Part shown: positions 37,197 through 47,189 of the stretch, in pieces
Layout: each line of letters begins with the position of its first letter
How positions within the stretch are numbered: position 1 is the stretch's first letter
Assembly: GCA_004346725.1 (NCBI GenBank)
Contig: SMDE01000016.1
Location: 59,107-123,106, forward strand
Length of the DNA stretch: 64,000 bases
From: Phytobacter diazotrophicus
GTDB lineage: Bacteria > Pseudomonadota > Gammaproteobacteria > Enterobacterales > Enterobacteriaceae
Direction: 5' to 3'
Notes under the pieces: generated by a model
What the model was told of the DNA's origin: nothing
Databases searched by the model: none
Seen by the model: only the letters and a program-made list of their open reading frames with translations
Translations under genes and position numbers: made by a program

Positions 37197-38411
37197 ATGA
37201 AGATTGTTGGGGCCGAGGTTTTTGTCACCTGTCCGGGGCGTAACTTCGTTACATTAAAAATCACCACCGATGAAGGCATTGTTGGACTCGGCGATGCCAC
37301 CCTCAATGGTCGCGAACTCTCCGTGGCCTCATACCTGAAAGACCATCTTTGCCCACAGTTAATCGGGCGCGATGCACACCGCATTGAAGATATCTGGCAG
37401 TTTTTCTATAAAGGCGCGTACTGGCGCCGTGGCCCGGTCACGATGTCGGCGATATCCGCTATAGATATGGCGCTGTGGGACATCAAGGCTAAAGCCGCCA
37501 ACATGCCGTTGTATCAGTTGTTGGGCGGCGCTTCCCGCGATGGGGTGATGGTCTATTGCCACACAACGGGTCACACCATTGATGATGTGCTGGAAGATTA
37601 CGCGCGGCATAAAGAGATGGGCTTTAAAGCGATTCGGGTGCAGTGCGGCGTACCGGGAATGAAAACCACCTACGGCATGGCGAAAGGTAAAGGGCTCGCC
37701 TACGAACCTGCAACCAAAGGGGTGTGGCCGGAAGAGCAACTGTGGTCCACCGAGAAATACCTCGATTTTACCCCCAAACTGTTCGACGCCGTGCGCAGCA
37801 AATTCGGTTTCCACGAACACCTGCTGCATGACATGCATCACCGTCTGACGCCAATTGAGGCCGCGCGCTTTGGTAAAAGCATTGAAGCGTTCCGCATGTT
37901 CTGGATGGAAGACCCGACGCCGGCTGAAAACCAGGCGTGCTTCCGTCTGATTCGCCAGCATACCGTCACGCCGATTGCAGTGGGTGAGGTGTTTAACAGT
38001 ATCTGGGACTGCAAGCAACTTATTGAAGAGCAGCTTATCGACTATATCCGTACCACGATTACCCATGCGGGTGGGATAACGGGTATGCGCCGTATCGCTG
38101 ACTTCGCTTCACTCTACCAGGTCCGTACCGGTTCGCACGGTCCGTCCGACCTCTCGCCGATCTGCCATGCCGCGGCGCTGCATTTTGACCTGTGGGTACC
38201 GAATTTCGGTGTCCAGGAGTACATGGGATATTCAGAGCAAATGCTCGAAGTTTTCCCACATAGCTGGCGCTTTGATAATGGCTATATGCATCCAGGCGAC
38301 AAACCAGGCCTTGGCATCGAGTTTGATGAAAAACTGGCGGCAAAATACCCCTACGATCCAGCGTGTCTGCCGGTCGCCCGGCTGGAGGATGGCACGTTGT
38401 GGAATTGGTAG
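37197..38411 (+). CDS. rspA: RspA, D-mannonate dehydratase family (enolase superfamily)
   Basis: 404 residues, the E. coli length. The enolase-superfamily barrel shows metal ligands in the pattern of ManD enzymes ([27 protein letters not shown]) and a catalytic Tyr/Arg region (KAIRVQCG). Family members dehydrate D-mannonate or D-gluconate to 2-keto-3-deoxygluconate, many with low activity; the physiological substrate of RspA is not settled. With RspB and YdfI it fits a small sugar-acid pathway. Confidence 0.92.
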   Translation: MKIVGAEVFVTCPGRNFVTLKITTDEGIVGLGDATLNGRELSVASYLKDHLCPQLIGRDAHRIEDIWQFFYKGAYWRRGPVTMSAISAIDMALWDIKAKAANMPLYQLLGGASRDGVMVYCHTTGHTIDDVLEDYARHKEMGFKAIRVQCGVPGMKTTYGMAKGKGLAYEPATKGVWPEEQLWSTEKYLDFTPKLFDAVRSKFGFHEHLLHDMHHRLTPIEAARFGKSIEAFRMFWMEDPTPAENQACFRLIRQHTVTPIAVGEVFNSIWDCKQLIEEQLIDYIRTTITHAGGITGMRRIADFASLYQVRTGSHGPSDLSPICHAAALHFDLWVPNFGVQEYMGYSEQMLEVFPHSWRFDNGYMHPGDKPGLGIEFDEKLAAKYPYDPACLPVARLEDGTLWNW

Positions 38412-38469
38412 TTAACACGTTGATAAGGATGTTGCCCAAATAACAAGCTTCTTACTCGGGAATACGATT

Positions 38470-39804
38470 ATGGTAAGTTCAGTGGATATCAAAAACGCAA
38501 CAGATAACACACTTGTTATCAAACGTGTCGCCACCGCGTCGGCCATCGGTACCGCGGCGGAATATTATGATTTCTTCGCTTACGGTACGGCCGCTGTTCT
38601 GTTTTTTGGTCACCTTTTTTTCCCCAGTACCGATCCTCTTATCAGTACCCTGGCCGCATTTGCCACCTATGCGGTGGGCTTTTTAGCCCGTCCGTTAGGC
38701 GGCATTGTCTTTGGTCATATCGGCGATAAAGTCGGGCGTAAAAAAGCACTGGTTATCACAATCTTAATCGTCGGGCTGGGAACGTTCTGCATCGGCTTAT
38801 TACCAACCTATGAAAAAATCGGTATCTGGGCGCCGGTATTACTCATTCTGATCCGCGTTTTACAAGGTTTTGGCGTCGGAGGTGAGCAGGCGGGGGCGGT
38901 ATTAATGACCGCCGAATACTCTGTGCCGGCGCGCAGGGGCTTCTTTGCGAGCTGGGTACAAATTGGTGCACCGGCTGGCTTCCTGTTGCCAATGGCCCTC
39001 TTTGCCTTACTCAACGGCGTTCTCTCACCAGAGGCGATGATGGATTACGGCTGGCGTATTCCCTTTCTGCTGAGCGCACTGTTGGTCATCGTTGGCCTGT
39101 TTATTCGCTTACGTATTGATGAGTCGCCGGTGTTTGCCAAAATCCGCGAAACCAAAGCGGTTGAATCCCGCCCGGTTGTCGAGGTTATCCGTCATTATCC
39201 GGGGATTGTGGTGAAAGGGGTGTGCGCGAAATTAATCGAAGCCTGTACCTTCGCCATGTTTACCGTGATTGTGCTGGCCTACGGTAAAGCAAATAACTTA
39301 AGCGCCAATATCCTGATGGATGCCATGATCGTCGCCGTACTGTTGGAAATTATTGCCATCCCGGCGATGGGGGCATTAAGCGACAAAATTGGCCGTAAAC
39401 CGGTTTATATCGCTGGGGCATTATTGCAGGTGCTTGCCATTATTCCGTTCTTCCTCGCCATCAATCAGGACAGTTACTGGCTGACGCAGATTGCGATGGT
39501 CATGGTTATTACCTTTGGCCACAGCATGTGTTACGCACCCCAGGCATCGTTCTTCCCGGAATTATTCCCGACACATATCCGCTGCAGCGGTATCGCCCTG
39601 ATCTGGCAGGTCGGTTCGCTGATTGGTAGCGGTGTTCTGGGGCTGGTGGCGGTGAAAATCCTGCAGATGACCGGTGGGCATTATTACGGTATGGCGGCGT
39701 ATGTCATCGTATTAGGTGTGATTTCGGTGATTGGCCTGGCGCTAATGCCTGAAACCGCGCCGCGCCGACGCCAGGGCGAATACCAACAGTGGGGACAACA
39801 CTGA
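38470..39804 (+). CDS. ydfJ: YdfJ, MFS metabolite:H+ symporter
   Basis: 444 residues with 12 hydrophobic segments and the MHS motif (GDKVGRKKALVI). By position, between rspA and ydfI, it corresponds to ydfJ, which in E. coli K-12 is split by prophage Qin; here it is intact. It probably imports the sugar acid handled by RspA and YdfI. It follows rspA by 58 bases and is likely co-transcribed. Confidence 0.85.
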   Translation: MVSSVDIKNATDNTLVIKRVATASAIGTAAEYYDFFAYGTAAVLFFGHLFFPSTDPLISTLAAFATYAVGFLARPLGGIVFGHIGDKVGRKKALVITILIVGLGTFCIGLLPTYEKIGIWAPVLLILIRVLQGFGVGGEQAGAVLMTAEYSVPARRGFFASWVQIGAPAGFLLPMALFALLNGVLSPEAMMDYGWRIPFLLSALLVIVGLFIRLRIDESPVFAKIRETKAVESRPVVEVIRHYPGIVVKGVCAKLIEACTFAMFTVIVLAYGKANNLSANILMDAMIVAVLLEIIAIPAMGALSDKIGRKPVYIAGALLQVLAIIPFFLAINQDSYWLTQIAMVMVITFGHSMCYAPQASFFPELFPTHIRCSGIALIWQVGSLIGSGVLGLVAVKILQMTGGHYYGMAAYVIVLGVISVIGLALMPETAPRRRQGEYQQWGQH

Positions 39805-39893
39805 TAATAAAAACCAGACTTACGGCTCTTTTGTTGCCCCCTCTCTGGGAGGGGGAATGAATTCAGTAAAAACAAACTGCAAAACTTCATCCT

Positions 39894-39907
39894 TCTTGTA
39901 TGGTAGT
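39894..39907. promoter_or_regulatory. RspR-type operator upstream of ydfI
   Basis: TCTTGTATGGTAGT differs from the rspB and rspA sites at one of 14 positions. It lies about 105-118 bases upstream of ydfI. Confidence 0.6.
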
Positions 39908-40011
39908 TGACTTGAATCAAAGATGTCATACCAATCAAATGAGATGGTTTACAGCATGATGATGTCACTCACCGCAATGAAGCGATTTTTAACTATCAAA
40001 TGAGTAAAACC

Positions 40012-41475
40012 ATGGAAAATCAGCTGTTAAAGGCGAATGCCGTTGTTCCGGCATACGACCGTCAACGTCTTGTCCCGCGCATTGTGCATCTGGGATTCGG
40101 TGCGTTCCATCGCGCACATCAATCTGTTTATGCTGACATTCTGGCAACAGAGCATGGCAGCGACTGGGGCTACTGTGAGGTCAATCTGATTGGCGGCGAA
40201 CAGCAAATTGCTGATCTGAAAGCGCAGGATAATCTCTATACCGTGGCGGAAATGTCTGCTGATGCGTGGACTGCGCGTGTTGTCGGTGTCGCCAAACGCG
40301 CACTGCATGCCGGGGTTGATGGTCTGGAAGCGGTTCTTGCGGCGATGTGTGAACCGCAGGTGGCGATTGTGTCACTGACGATTACGGAAAAAGGTTATTG
40401 CCACTCTCCGGCTACCGGGCAATTGATGCTCGATCACCCGTTTATTGCCGCCGATTTACAAAATCCGCAGCAGCCGAAATCTGCCGCCGGGGTGATTGTT
40501 GAAGCGCTGGCGCGTCGTAAGGCTAAAGGGCTGGCGGCCTTCACGGTGATGTCCTGCGACAACATGCCGGAAAATGGCCATGTCACACGTAACGTTATTT
40601 GCGCTTATGCCCGTGCGGTTAATGCAGAACTGGCCGACTGGATTGACGCGAACGTGACTTTCCCGTCAACAATGGTTGACCGTATTGTTCCCGCCGTGAC
40701 GGCGGATACGCTGGATAAAATTGAACAACTGACCGGTGTGCGCGACCCGGCGGGCGTGGCCTGTGAACCGTTCCGTCAGTGGGTTATCGAAGATAACTTT
40801 GTGGCAGGTCGCCCGGAATGGGAAAAAGCCGGGGCTGAACTCGTCGCTGACGTGGTGCCATTTGAAGAGATGAAACTGCGCATGCTCAACGGCAGTCACT
40901 CTTTCCTCGCCTATCTGGGCTATCTGGCCGGTTACCAGCACATCAATGAGTGCATGGAAGACGACAACTATCGTCGCGCTGCCCATGCCCTGATGTTGCA
41001 GGAGCAGGCACCAACGCTGAAAGTGAAAGGGGTCGATCTGGCGCATTACGCGGACTTGCTGATTGCGCGTTACAGCAACCCGGCGCTGCGTCACCGTACC
41101 TGGCAGATTGCGATGGATGGCAGCCAGAAACTGCCTCAACGTATGCTGGATTCCGTGCGCTGGCACCGTGTCCATCAGCATGCCTTTGATCTGCTGGCGC
41201 TGGGGGTTGCAGGCTGGATGCGCTATGTGGGCGGTGTTGATGAGCAGGGCAATGCGATCGAAGTGAGCGATCCGCTGCTGGCTGTGATTCAGCAGGCTGT
41301 AGCAGGCAGTGCAGAAGGGGAAGCACGCGTTAACGCATTGCTGGGTATTGAGGCGATTTTTGGCACTGAGCTGCCGAAAGATGCGACCTTTGTTGAACAG
41401 GTAACGCGTGCCTATCAGGCATTGCTGGCGAACGGTGCGAAAGCCACGGTTGCACAGTACGCGGCGAAATTCTGA
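40012..41475 (+). CDS. ydfI: YdfI, mannitol dehydrogenase-family oxidoreductase
   Basis: 487 residues from the ATG at 40012, which follows GAG at a good distance and aligns with the E. coli start (486 residues); an ATG at 40000 is also in frame. It belongs to the long-chain polyol dehydrogenase family ([10 protein letters not shown] near the N terminus, [10 protein letters not shown] near 290 with the catalytic Lys). The family includes fructuronate reductase and tagaturonate reductase. A role as D-mannonate oxidoreductase would link it to RspA. Confidence 0.9.
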   Translation: MENQLLKANAVVPAYDRQRLVPRIVHLGFGAFHRAHQSVYADILATEHGSDWGYCEVNLIGGEQQIADLKAQDNLYTVAEMSADAWTARVVGVAKRALHAGVDGLEAVLAAMCEPQVAIVSLTITEKGYCHSPATGQLMLDHPFIAADLQNPQQPKSAAGVIVEALARRKAKGLAAFTVMSCDNMPENGHVTRNVICAYARAVNAELADWIDANVTFPSTMVDRIVPAVTADTLDKIEQLTGVRDPAGVACEPFRQWVIEDNFVAGRPEWEKAGAELVADVVPFEEMKLRMLNGSHSFLAYLGYLAGYQHINECMEDDNYRRAAHALMLQEQAPTLKVKGVDLAHYADLLIARYSNPALRHRTWQIAMDGSQKLPQRMLDSVRWHRVHQHAFDLLALGVAGWMRYVGGVDEQGNAIEVSDPLLAVIQQAVAGSAEGEARVNALLGIEAIFGTELPKDATFVEQVTRAYQALLANGAKATVAQYAAKF

Positions 41476-41480
41476 TCTAA

Positions 41481-41500
41481 ATGCCGCCCTCAGGCGGCAT
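41481..41500. terminator. Bidirectional terminator between ydfI and ydfZ
   Basis: ATGCCGCC-CTCA-GGCGGCAT, a perfect 8-bp stem between convergent genes. There is no strong T-run on either side. Confidence 0.55.
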
Positions 41501-41507
41501 CACACCA

Positions 41508-41711
41508 TTAGTGCAGGCCAAGGCGAATCAGTTCAACAGGTTCAAACTGGCCTTCACAACCTTCCACTTCTACCGTTTTGCTACGACGCAACTGAGCAGG
41601 CGTCATTCCATTGGCATGGATAGCGATAATTTTCCCGGTACGACCTGTGCCATTAATCATGACGCGGCTGCCGGTGGTGATTGCATTACGGTTACGATCA
41701 TAAGTCATCAT
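41508..41711 (-). CDS. ydfZ: YdfZ, small FNR-linked protein
   Basis: 67 residues from the ATG at 41711, preceded by GGAGAAACCACC; this equals the E. coli length. It matches YdfZ ([30 protein letters not shown]). E. coli YdfZ is reported as a selenium-binding protein strongly induced without oxygen. The conserved cysteine in EGCEG is present. Confidence 0.92.
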   Translation of the reverse strand: MMTYDRNRNAITTGSRVMINGTGRTGKIIAIHANGMTPAQLRRSKTVEVEGCEGQFEPVELIRLGLH

Positions 41712-41806
41712 GGTGGTTTCTCCTTTTATCATCCGCAAAACATGCCGGGGCATAAGGCGTCCCCGTCACGGACGCCTTATGAAAACGCTTTTGCTAAGAT
41801 GATTTT

Positions 41807-41820
41807 TTGTTTTTGATCAA
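41807..41820 (-). promoter_or_regulatory. Probable FNR site for ydfZ
   Basis: On the minus strand TTGATCAAAAACAA matches TTGATNNNNATCAA with one mismatch, about 96 bases upstream of the ydfZ start. It agrees with the anaerobic induction known for ydfZ. Confidence 0.6.
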
Positions 41821-41883
41821 CGTCACACTTTTTAGCGCGCAAAAACAGCACAACGTTTCAAAAACAAAACAGGAGGAGGGGAG

Positions 41884-42576
41884 TTACTCTTCGCTAAACC
41901 AGTCGCGATTTTCCTGGCTGATGAGTTTCACAGAACCGCTGATTTCCTGCAGATGGTGGGTCATCGCTTGATCCACCGCATCGGCGTCTCTTTTTTCCAG
42001 CGCATCAAAAATATCCTGATGCTGGCGCAGCAGCATTTCCGGAGGTGATACATGGTCAAGGCTCATATAGCGCACACGGTCCATGGTCGCTTTGAGGTTT
42101 TCAATGGTATCCCAGGCAAGTTGACAGTCGGCAATTTGCGCGAGTTTCTGGTGAAACTCATCATCCAACTGGAAAAAATCATTCAACTGCTTGCGCTCAA
42201 TGGCAGTGCGTTGCTGATTGAGATTCTGCTCAAGCTGATAACAATAGCTGTCCGTCATCATCCCGGCGGCACGACGGGCGACCGCACACTCAATGGCCTG
42301 ACGCACGAAGCAGCCGTTACGGACCTGAGCCAGGGAGATTTTATTCACATAGCTGCCGCGCTGGGGGCGGATTTGAATCAGACCGTTTTCCGCCAGCTTG
42401 ATAAAGGCTTCACGCACGGGCTGACGTGAAACGTCAAAACGGATCGACACTTCTTTTTCAGAAAGCGGGGTTCCCGGCGGAATCAGGCAATGAACAATAT
42501 CCCGACGGAGAATACGGTAAATTTGCTGGTTGACGGGTTGCGTCGGGTTGAGCTGGGTTTCAACGATCATTCGCAC
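41884..42576 (-). CDS. rspR: RspR (YdfH), GntR/FadR-family regulator
   Basis: 230 residues with an N-terminal winged helix-turn-helix ([41 protein letters not shown]) and an FCD domain with metal-binding histidines ([15 protein letters not shown] and HH segments). E. coli RspR represses rspAB. A variant of the shared motif lies in its own upstream region, suggesting autoregulation. Confidence 0.92.
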   Translation of the reverse strand: MRMIVETQLNPTQPVNQQIYRILRRDIVHCLIPPGTPLSEKEVSIRFDVSRQPVREAFIKLAENGLIQIRPQRGSYVNKISLAQVRNGCFVRQAIECAVARRAAGMMTDSYCYQLEQNLNQQRTAIERKQLNDFFQLDDEFHQKLAQIADCQLAWDTIENLKATMDRVRYMSLDHVSPPEMLLRQHQDIFDALEKRDADAVDQAMTHHLQEISGSVKLISQENRDWFSEE

Positions 42577-42599
42577 TTACTTTTTAAGAGGTTAACCCA

Positions 42600-42613
42600 G
42601 CTACCATACCATT
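42600..42613. promoter_or_regulatory. RspR-type operator upstream of rspR
   Basis: On the minus strand AATGGTATGGTAGC shares the core GTATGGTAG with the sites at rspB, rspA and ydfI. It lies 24-37 bases upstream of the rspR start, as expected for autorepression. Confidence 0.5.
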
Positions 42614-42660
42614 AAATAGACGCCGTTCCCATACCCGGCCCGCAGGCCGGGGCGGGAAAA

Positions 42661-43410
42661 TTAGCCTGCGCGATGTACGCTCAGACCCGCATAGGTCTGG
42701 CTTACTGGCATCATCTCCAGGGTATTGATATTGACGTGTTTTGGCAGCGTCGCCACCCACCAGACCGCCTCGGTCACATCTTCCGGTGTCAGGGCGTTGG
42801 TATTTTCATAGGTTCTTTCGGCTTTCGCGTCATCGCCTTTAAAACGCACATTCGAAAACTCCGTACCGCCCACCAGGCCCGGCTCGATATTGGTTACGCG
42901 AACGGCGGTGCCGTTAAGGTCGGTGCGCAGGTTCAGACTGAACTGACGCACAAACGCTTTGGTGGCGCCATAGACGTTACCACCGGCATACGGCCAGTTC
43001 CCCGCGGTCGAACCGATGTTGATGATATGACCGCGATTGCGTTCCACCATGCCCGGCAGCACCGCCCGGGTCATATAGACCAGGCCTTTGTTGTTGGTGT
43101 CGATCATGGTTTCCCAGTCATCCACATTGGCTTTATGCGCAGGCTCGAGTCCCAAGGCTAACCCGGCGTTATTCACCAGCACGTCAATCTCTTTCCATTC
43201 AGCAGGCAGATTTGCCAGCATCTCTTCAATCGCTGCGCGGTTACGCACATCAACTTGCGCGGTAAACAGATTGTCGCCCAGTTCGTCTTTCAGCTCTTGC
43301 AGGCGCTCCTGACGGCGGCCTGTTGCAATGACTTTGTGTCCATTTTCAATAAAACGACGTGTGATACTTTCACCAAAACCCGCTGTTGCCCCGGTAACCA
43401 AAATTATCAT
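42661..43410 (-). CDS. ydfG: YdfG, NADP-dependent 3-hydroxy acid dehydrogenase (SDR)
   Basis: 249 residues from the ATG at 43410 (E. coli 248). The SDR motifs are intact: TGATAGFG (6-13), NNAG, and Ser-Tyr-Lys in GSTAGNWPYAGGNVYGATK. E. coli YdfG oxidises L-allo-threonine and reduces malonic semialdehyde to 3-hydroxypropionate. It is divergent from dcp. Confidence 0.94.
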   Translation of the reverse strand: MIILVTGATAGFGESITRRFIENGHKVIATGRRQERLQELKDELGDNLFTAQVDVRNRAAIEEMLANLPAEWKEIDVLVNNAGLALGLEPAHKANVDDWETMIDTNNKGLVYMTRAVLPGMVERNRGHIINIGSTAGNWPYAGGNVYGATKAFVRQFSLNLRTDLNGTAVRVTNIEPGLVGGTEFSNVRFKGDDAKAERTYENTNALTPEDVTEAVWWVATLPKHVNINTLEMMPVSQTYAGLSVHRAG

Positions 43411-43582
43411 CTTGCTGTTCCTCAACGCTTTTTGTGGTGTATTACCATAGCACGCACCGCTCGGTGGCGGTAACCTAAGTTAAGCCTGGCAAAAAATCTT
43501 CACTTTGTGCTACTGATAGATCATCACAGCCAATACCATGGATGTCTGGTCTGGGGTAACTAACCGCATTCAGGAGTAAATT

Positions 43583-45628
43583 ATGTCGGTAACGAATCCT
43601 TTCTTCGATGTCAGCACGCTGCCGTATCAGGCACCGCGCTTCGATCTTATCCATCAGGATCACTATCGCCCCGCATTCGACCGTGGGGTTGAGGAAAAAC
43701 GCGCCGAGGTGTCCGCCATTGCGCAAAACCCGGCTCCCGCCACGTTTGATAATACCCTGTTGCCGCTGGAGTGCAGCGGTGAGTTGTTGACGCGAGTGAC
43801 CAGTGTCTTTTTCGCGATGACCTCCGCGCATACCAACGATTTTTTACAGCAACTCGACGAAGCGTTCTCCGCTGAACTTGCGCAACTGGCGAATGATATT
43901 TATCTCAATGACGCCCTGTTTGCGCGCGTTGAATCCGTCTGGCGCAATCGGGAATCAGCCGGTCTGGATGATGAGTCTTTACGGCTGGTCGAGGTGATGT
44001 ATCAGCGCTTTATACTGGCTGGCGCGACGCTTTCCGCTGACGATAAAGCGGTACTGAGAGCATTAAATACCGAGGCGGCTACGCTCACCAGCCAGTTTAA
44101 TCAGCGCCTGCTGGCGGCAGACAAAGCCGGTGGTCTGGTGGTGGATTATCTCCATCAACTCGACGGACTGAGCGATGACGCTATCGCCGCCGCAGCCGAT
44201 GCGGCGCGAGAAAAAGGGCTGACCGATCGCTGGCTACTTTCACTATTAAACACCACACAGCAACCGGCGCTGGCCGCGCTGCGGGACCGTCAGACGCGCG
44301 AAAACCTGTTTACTGCCAGTTGGTCACGTACTTCGCGCGGGGATGCCAATGACACGCGCGCTATCGTATTGCGTCTGGCGCAATTACGGGCGCAACAGGC
44401 GTCATTGCTCGGCTTCCCGGATTACGCCAGTTGGAAAATGGCCGACCAGATGGCAGGCAATCCACAGGCCGCGTTTGATTTTATGCGCGGTATTGCCCCG
44501 GCGGCACGTGCCCGCGCTGAACGTGAACTGGCGGATATTCAGCAGGTCATTGATGAACAGCAGGGGGGCTTCACCGCCCAGGCCTGGGACTGGCCGTGGT
44601 ATGCCGAACAGGTCCGACGCGCGAAATACGACCTTGACGAATCACAGGTCACCCCTTATTTTGCGCTCAACACGGTGCTGAGCGAAGGGGTGTTCTATGC
44701 AGCGAGCCAACTCTTTGGCATTCGTTTCGCAGAACGTACCGATATTCCTGTTTACCACCCGGATGTGCGAGTCTGGGAAATATTCGACCAGAATGATGAA
44801 GGGCTGGCGCTGTTTTATGGCGATTTCTTTGCCCGCGATTCAAAGAGCGGCGGCGCATGGATGGGGAATTTCATCGAGCAATCGACGCTGCTTTCCACCA
44901 AACCGGTTATTTACAATGTCTGCAACTACCAGAAACCGGCCGCCGGGCAGACGGCGCTCTTATCGTGGGATGATGTCATCACCCTGTTTCACGAGTTTGG
45001 TCATACGCTGCATGGTTTGTTCGCCCGCCAGCGCTATGCCAGCCTGTCGGGGACCAATACGCCGCGTGATTTCGTTGAGTTCCCGTCACAGATTAACGAG
45101 CACTGGGCCAGCCATCCTGAGGTGTTCACGCGTTATGCGCGCCATTATCAAACCGGTGAGCCAATGCCGGAAGCGCTACGCAATAAAATGTTGCGCAGTA
45201 CCCAGTTCAATAAAGTCTATGACATGACGGAGTTATTGAGTGCGGCTTTGTTGGACATGAACTGGCACAGTCTGGATGGCGCGACTCAGGTCAGCGATGT
45301 CGATGCCTTTGAAGCACAGGCGATTCGCCGCGAAGGGCTTGATATCGCTGCGGTACCGCCCCGTTATCGCAGCAGCTACTTCGCCCATATCTTCGGCGGT
45401 GGTTACGCAGCGGGTTATTACGCCTATCTGTGGACGCAAATGCTGGCGGATGACGGCTTCCAGTGGTTTGAGGAGCAGGGCGGCTTATCCCGTGAAAACG
45501 GGCAAAGATTCCGCGAAGCGATTTTGTCGCGTGGCAATAGTACTGATTTAGCTGAACTTTATCGCCAGTGGCGCGGTCATGATCCGCAGATTGAACCGAT
45601 GCTGAAAAACCGAGGACTGAGCGAGTAA
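43583..45628 (+). CDS. dcp: Dipeptidyl carboxypeptidase Dcp (M3 family)
   Basis: 681 residues, the exact E. coli length. The zinc motif HEFGH is at 470-474 in the C-terminal catalytic domain. Dcp removes C-terminal dipeptides in the cytoplasm. The reading frame is whole and is followed directly by its terminator and then by the prophage integrase in convergent orientation, so prophage insertion did not damage dcp. Confidence 0.96.
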   Translation: MSVTNPFFDVSTLPYQAPRFDLIHQDHYRPAFDRGVEEKRAEVSAIAQNPAPATFDNTLLPLECSGELLTRVTSVFFAMTSAHTNDFLQQLDEAFSAELAQLANDIYLNDALFARVESVWRNRESAGLDDESLRLVEVMYQRFILAGATLSADDKAVLRALNTEAATLTSQFNQRLLAADKAGGLVVDYLHQLDGLSDDAIAAAADAAREKGLTDRWLLSLLNTTQQPALAALRDRQTRENLFTASWSRTSRGDANDTRAIVLRLAQLRAQQASLLGFPDYASWKMADQMAGNPQAAFDFMRGIAPAARARAERELADIQQVIDEQQGGFTAQAWDWPWYAEQVRRAKYDLDESQVTPYFALNTVLSEGVFYAASQLFGIRFAERTDIPVYHPDVRVWEIFDQNDEGLALFYGDFFARDSKSGGAWMGNFIEQSTLLSTKPVIYNVCNYQKPAAGQTALLSWDDVITLFHEFGHTLHGLFARQRYASLSGTNTPRDFVEFPSQINEHWASHPEVFTRYARHYQTGEPMPEALRNKMLRSTQFNKVYDMTELLSAALLDMNWHSLDGATQVSDVDAFEAQAIRREGLDIAAVPPRYRSSYFAHIFGGGYAAGYYAYLWTQMLADDGFQWFEEQGGLSRENGQRFREAILSRGNSTDLAELYRQWRGHDPQIEPMLKNRGLSE

Positions 45629-45650
45629 CGCGCATTTAGCAAGAAAGAAG

Positions 45651-45677
45651 AACCGGGTGTGATACCCGGTTTTTTTG
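45651..45677 (+). terminator. dcp terminator, near the prophage left end
   Basis: AACCGGGT-GTGAT-ACCCGGTT followed by seven T. The prophage int gene lies just beyond, so the attachment site attL should be in or next to this sequence (about 45640-45780). Confidence 0.75.
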
Positions 45678-45779
45678 TCCGATTTTTTCTTCCCCAAAAC
45701 TCCTCCAAAATTCCTCCCCAAAATGAATCCTTAAATTCTGTAAAAATTGCAGGGGGATACGGTCCAATTTTTCACGTAG

Positions 45780-46919
45780 CTACACCTTAACTGTCACCCA
45801 GTCCAGACCGCGATCGCTGTGATACTGTGCGGTCATTCTGTCTGACGAATGACCCAGGAGTTGCTGGGTATTGATGCCTTGCCCCTCATACAAGCGTTCG
45901 GATAGCGAGCGTTGTTCGTGAAAGGTCGGCATTGTTTTCCCGCTCTCGACTGAAATGCCTGTACTATCAACCGCGAGTTTGAAGGAGACGCTAAGGCTGT
46001 TTTCTCCGATCTGATCACCTGCTTTCACAGTACCGCTTGATACCACGTGATGAAGGAGCCAGGGACTCACAACTCTGTCTCTGCATCGCTTAATCACCTG
46101 CGCAAGTGTGATATCTAACATTTCGCAGCGCAAAGATAGTGGTATAGCTAATTTTGCCCCTGTCTTTTGCTGTTCAACATGCAGATGTCCGTCCCAGACG
46201 TCAGAGAACTTCATTTTTGCGATATCACCGCGTCGTTGCCCGGTGACTACGGCCAATAACATGGAGTTTTGAACGTAGGGTGCCATATGGGAGGCCGCTT
46301 CAAAGATCGCTTCCCACATTTCGAGGTTCAGTCTAGAGCGGCTCACTCGGACAAAAATTTTTCTTGTTGCCAGGGCCGGGTTATAACCAGGTTCAACTTC
46401 CCCCGCATGTTGGGCTTCCTTAAACAAATCAATCCAGACACTGCGAAGCGTTTGGGCCATCCGTGCCTTTCCATTGGCTTTATATTCATCGGTAATGGCT
46501 GCCAGCATTTTTGTGGTGACCTCCTGTATGCCGATGTCAGGCATTCTTTCAACCAGCACGTTGGTGCAGGTCTTTCTCGATTTAAGTGTATTTACTTTTA
46601 TTTCCTTATTCTTAAGCCGTTCCTCCTGTAATTGCAGATACCGTCCGATCCATGCATTCATGCGTATGGATTTCTTGGAATTAACCGTTTTATGGTTGAC
46701 CATATCAATGAGAGCAAACGACTGAGCGGCTTCCTGCTGTGCAAGCAGACGATTTAATTCAGTAGCAGCTAATTTTGCTGCTTCCTGATCGGTACCAAAA
46801 CCGATAAATTGCCCTGTTAATGGGTGGCGGTATTGCCAATAAACTTTCTCAGTTCTTTTGTCTAATTTCGAATATAGGTTAGGGACGTTGATATTATGCT
46901 TTCTTGGGCGAGCAGCCAT
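45780..46919 (-). CDS. int: Prophage tyrosine integrase, lambda Int type
   Basis: 379 residues. An N-terminal arm-binding region (PRKHNINVPNLYSK...YWQYRHPLTGQFIGFG) resembles lambda Int. The catalytic domain shows Arg in VVTGQRRGD, Lys in EQQKTGAK, His-x-x-Arg in FHEQRS, His in LLGHSSD and the nucleophile Tyr in AQYHSD. It integrates and excises the prophage. The start overlaps xis by 26 bases. Confidence 0.93.
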   Translation of the reverse strand: MAARPRKHNINVPNLYSKLDKRTEKVYWQYRHPLTGQFIGFGTDQEAAKLAATELNRLLAQQEAAQSFALIDMVNHKTVNSKKSIRMNAWIGRYLQLQEERLKNKEIKVNTLKSRKTCTNVLVERMPDIGIQEVTTKMLAAITDEYKANGKARMAQTLRSVWIDLFKEAQHAGEVEPGYNPALATRKIFVRVSRSRLNLEMWEAIFEAASHMAPYVQNSMLLAVVTGQRRGDIAKMKFSDVWDGHLHVEQQKTGAKLAIPLSLRCEMLDITLAQVIKRCRDRVVSPWLLHHVVSSGTVKAGDQIGENSLSVSFKLAVDSTGISVESGKTMPTFHEQRSLSERLYEGQGINTQQLLGHSSDRMTAQYHSDRGLDWVTVKV

Positions 46920-47157
46920 TTAATGCTTTCTCCACTAACAGGCGGGCTGTATCAGATATTCCAGACGAAATATCGACTTTTCCGACCATACCGATAAAAC
47001 GAGCATCTTCATCCACTACCCAACGGCGACCTTGTTTAATTGCTGGTGGGTAGGTCTGTTTGGTCTTGGCGATTTTATGTAAAGCCGCTCGGCTGATTGG
47101 CTCTTTAAAACCGTTCGGACCTGACGCCCAATCATTGATAGTTACAAGCTGTCCCAT
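46894..47157 (-). CDS. xis: Excisionase-like recombination directionality factor
   Basis: 87 residues, basic, with a winged-helix pattern (WASGPNGFKEPISRAALHKIAKTKQTYPPAIKQGRRWVVDEDARF) of putative phage excisionases (DUF1233 group). Directly upstream of and overlapping int, as for Xis in lambdoid phages. It would bend attP-region DNA and drive excision. Confidence 0.8.
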   Translation of the reverse strand: MGQLVTINDWASGPNGFKEPISRAALHKIAKTKQTYPPAIKQGRRWVVDEDARFIGMVGKVDISSGISDTARLLVEKALNGCSPKKA

Positions 47158-47189
47158 TACTAGCTCTCCACATCACCGGCTGCACCCGG

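Noticed and set aside
45291..46725. Further frames antisense to dcp and int
   Set aside because: They are shadows of strongly conserved genes.
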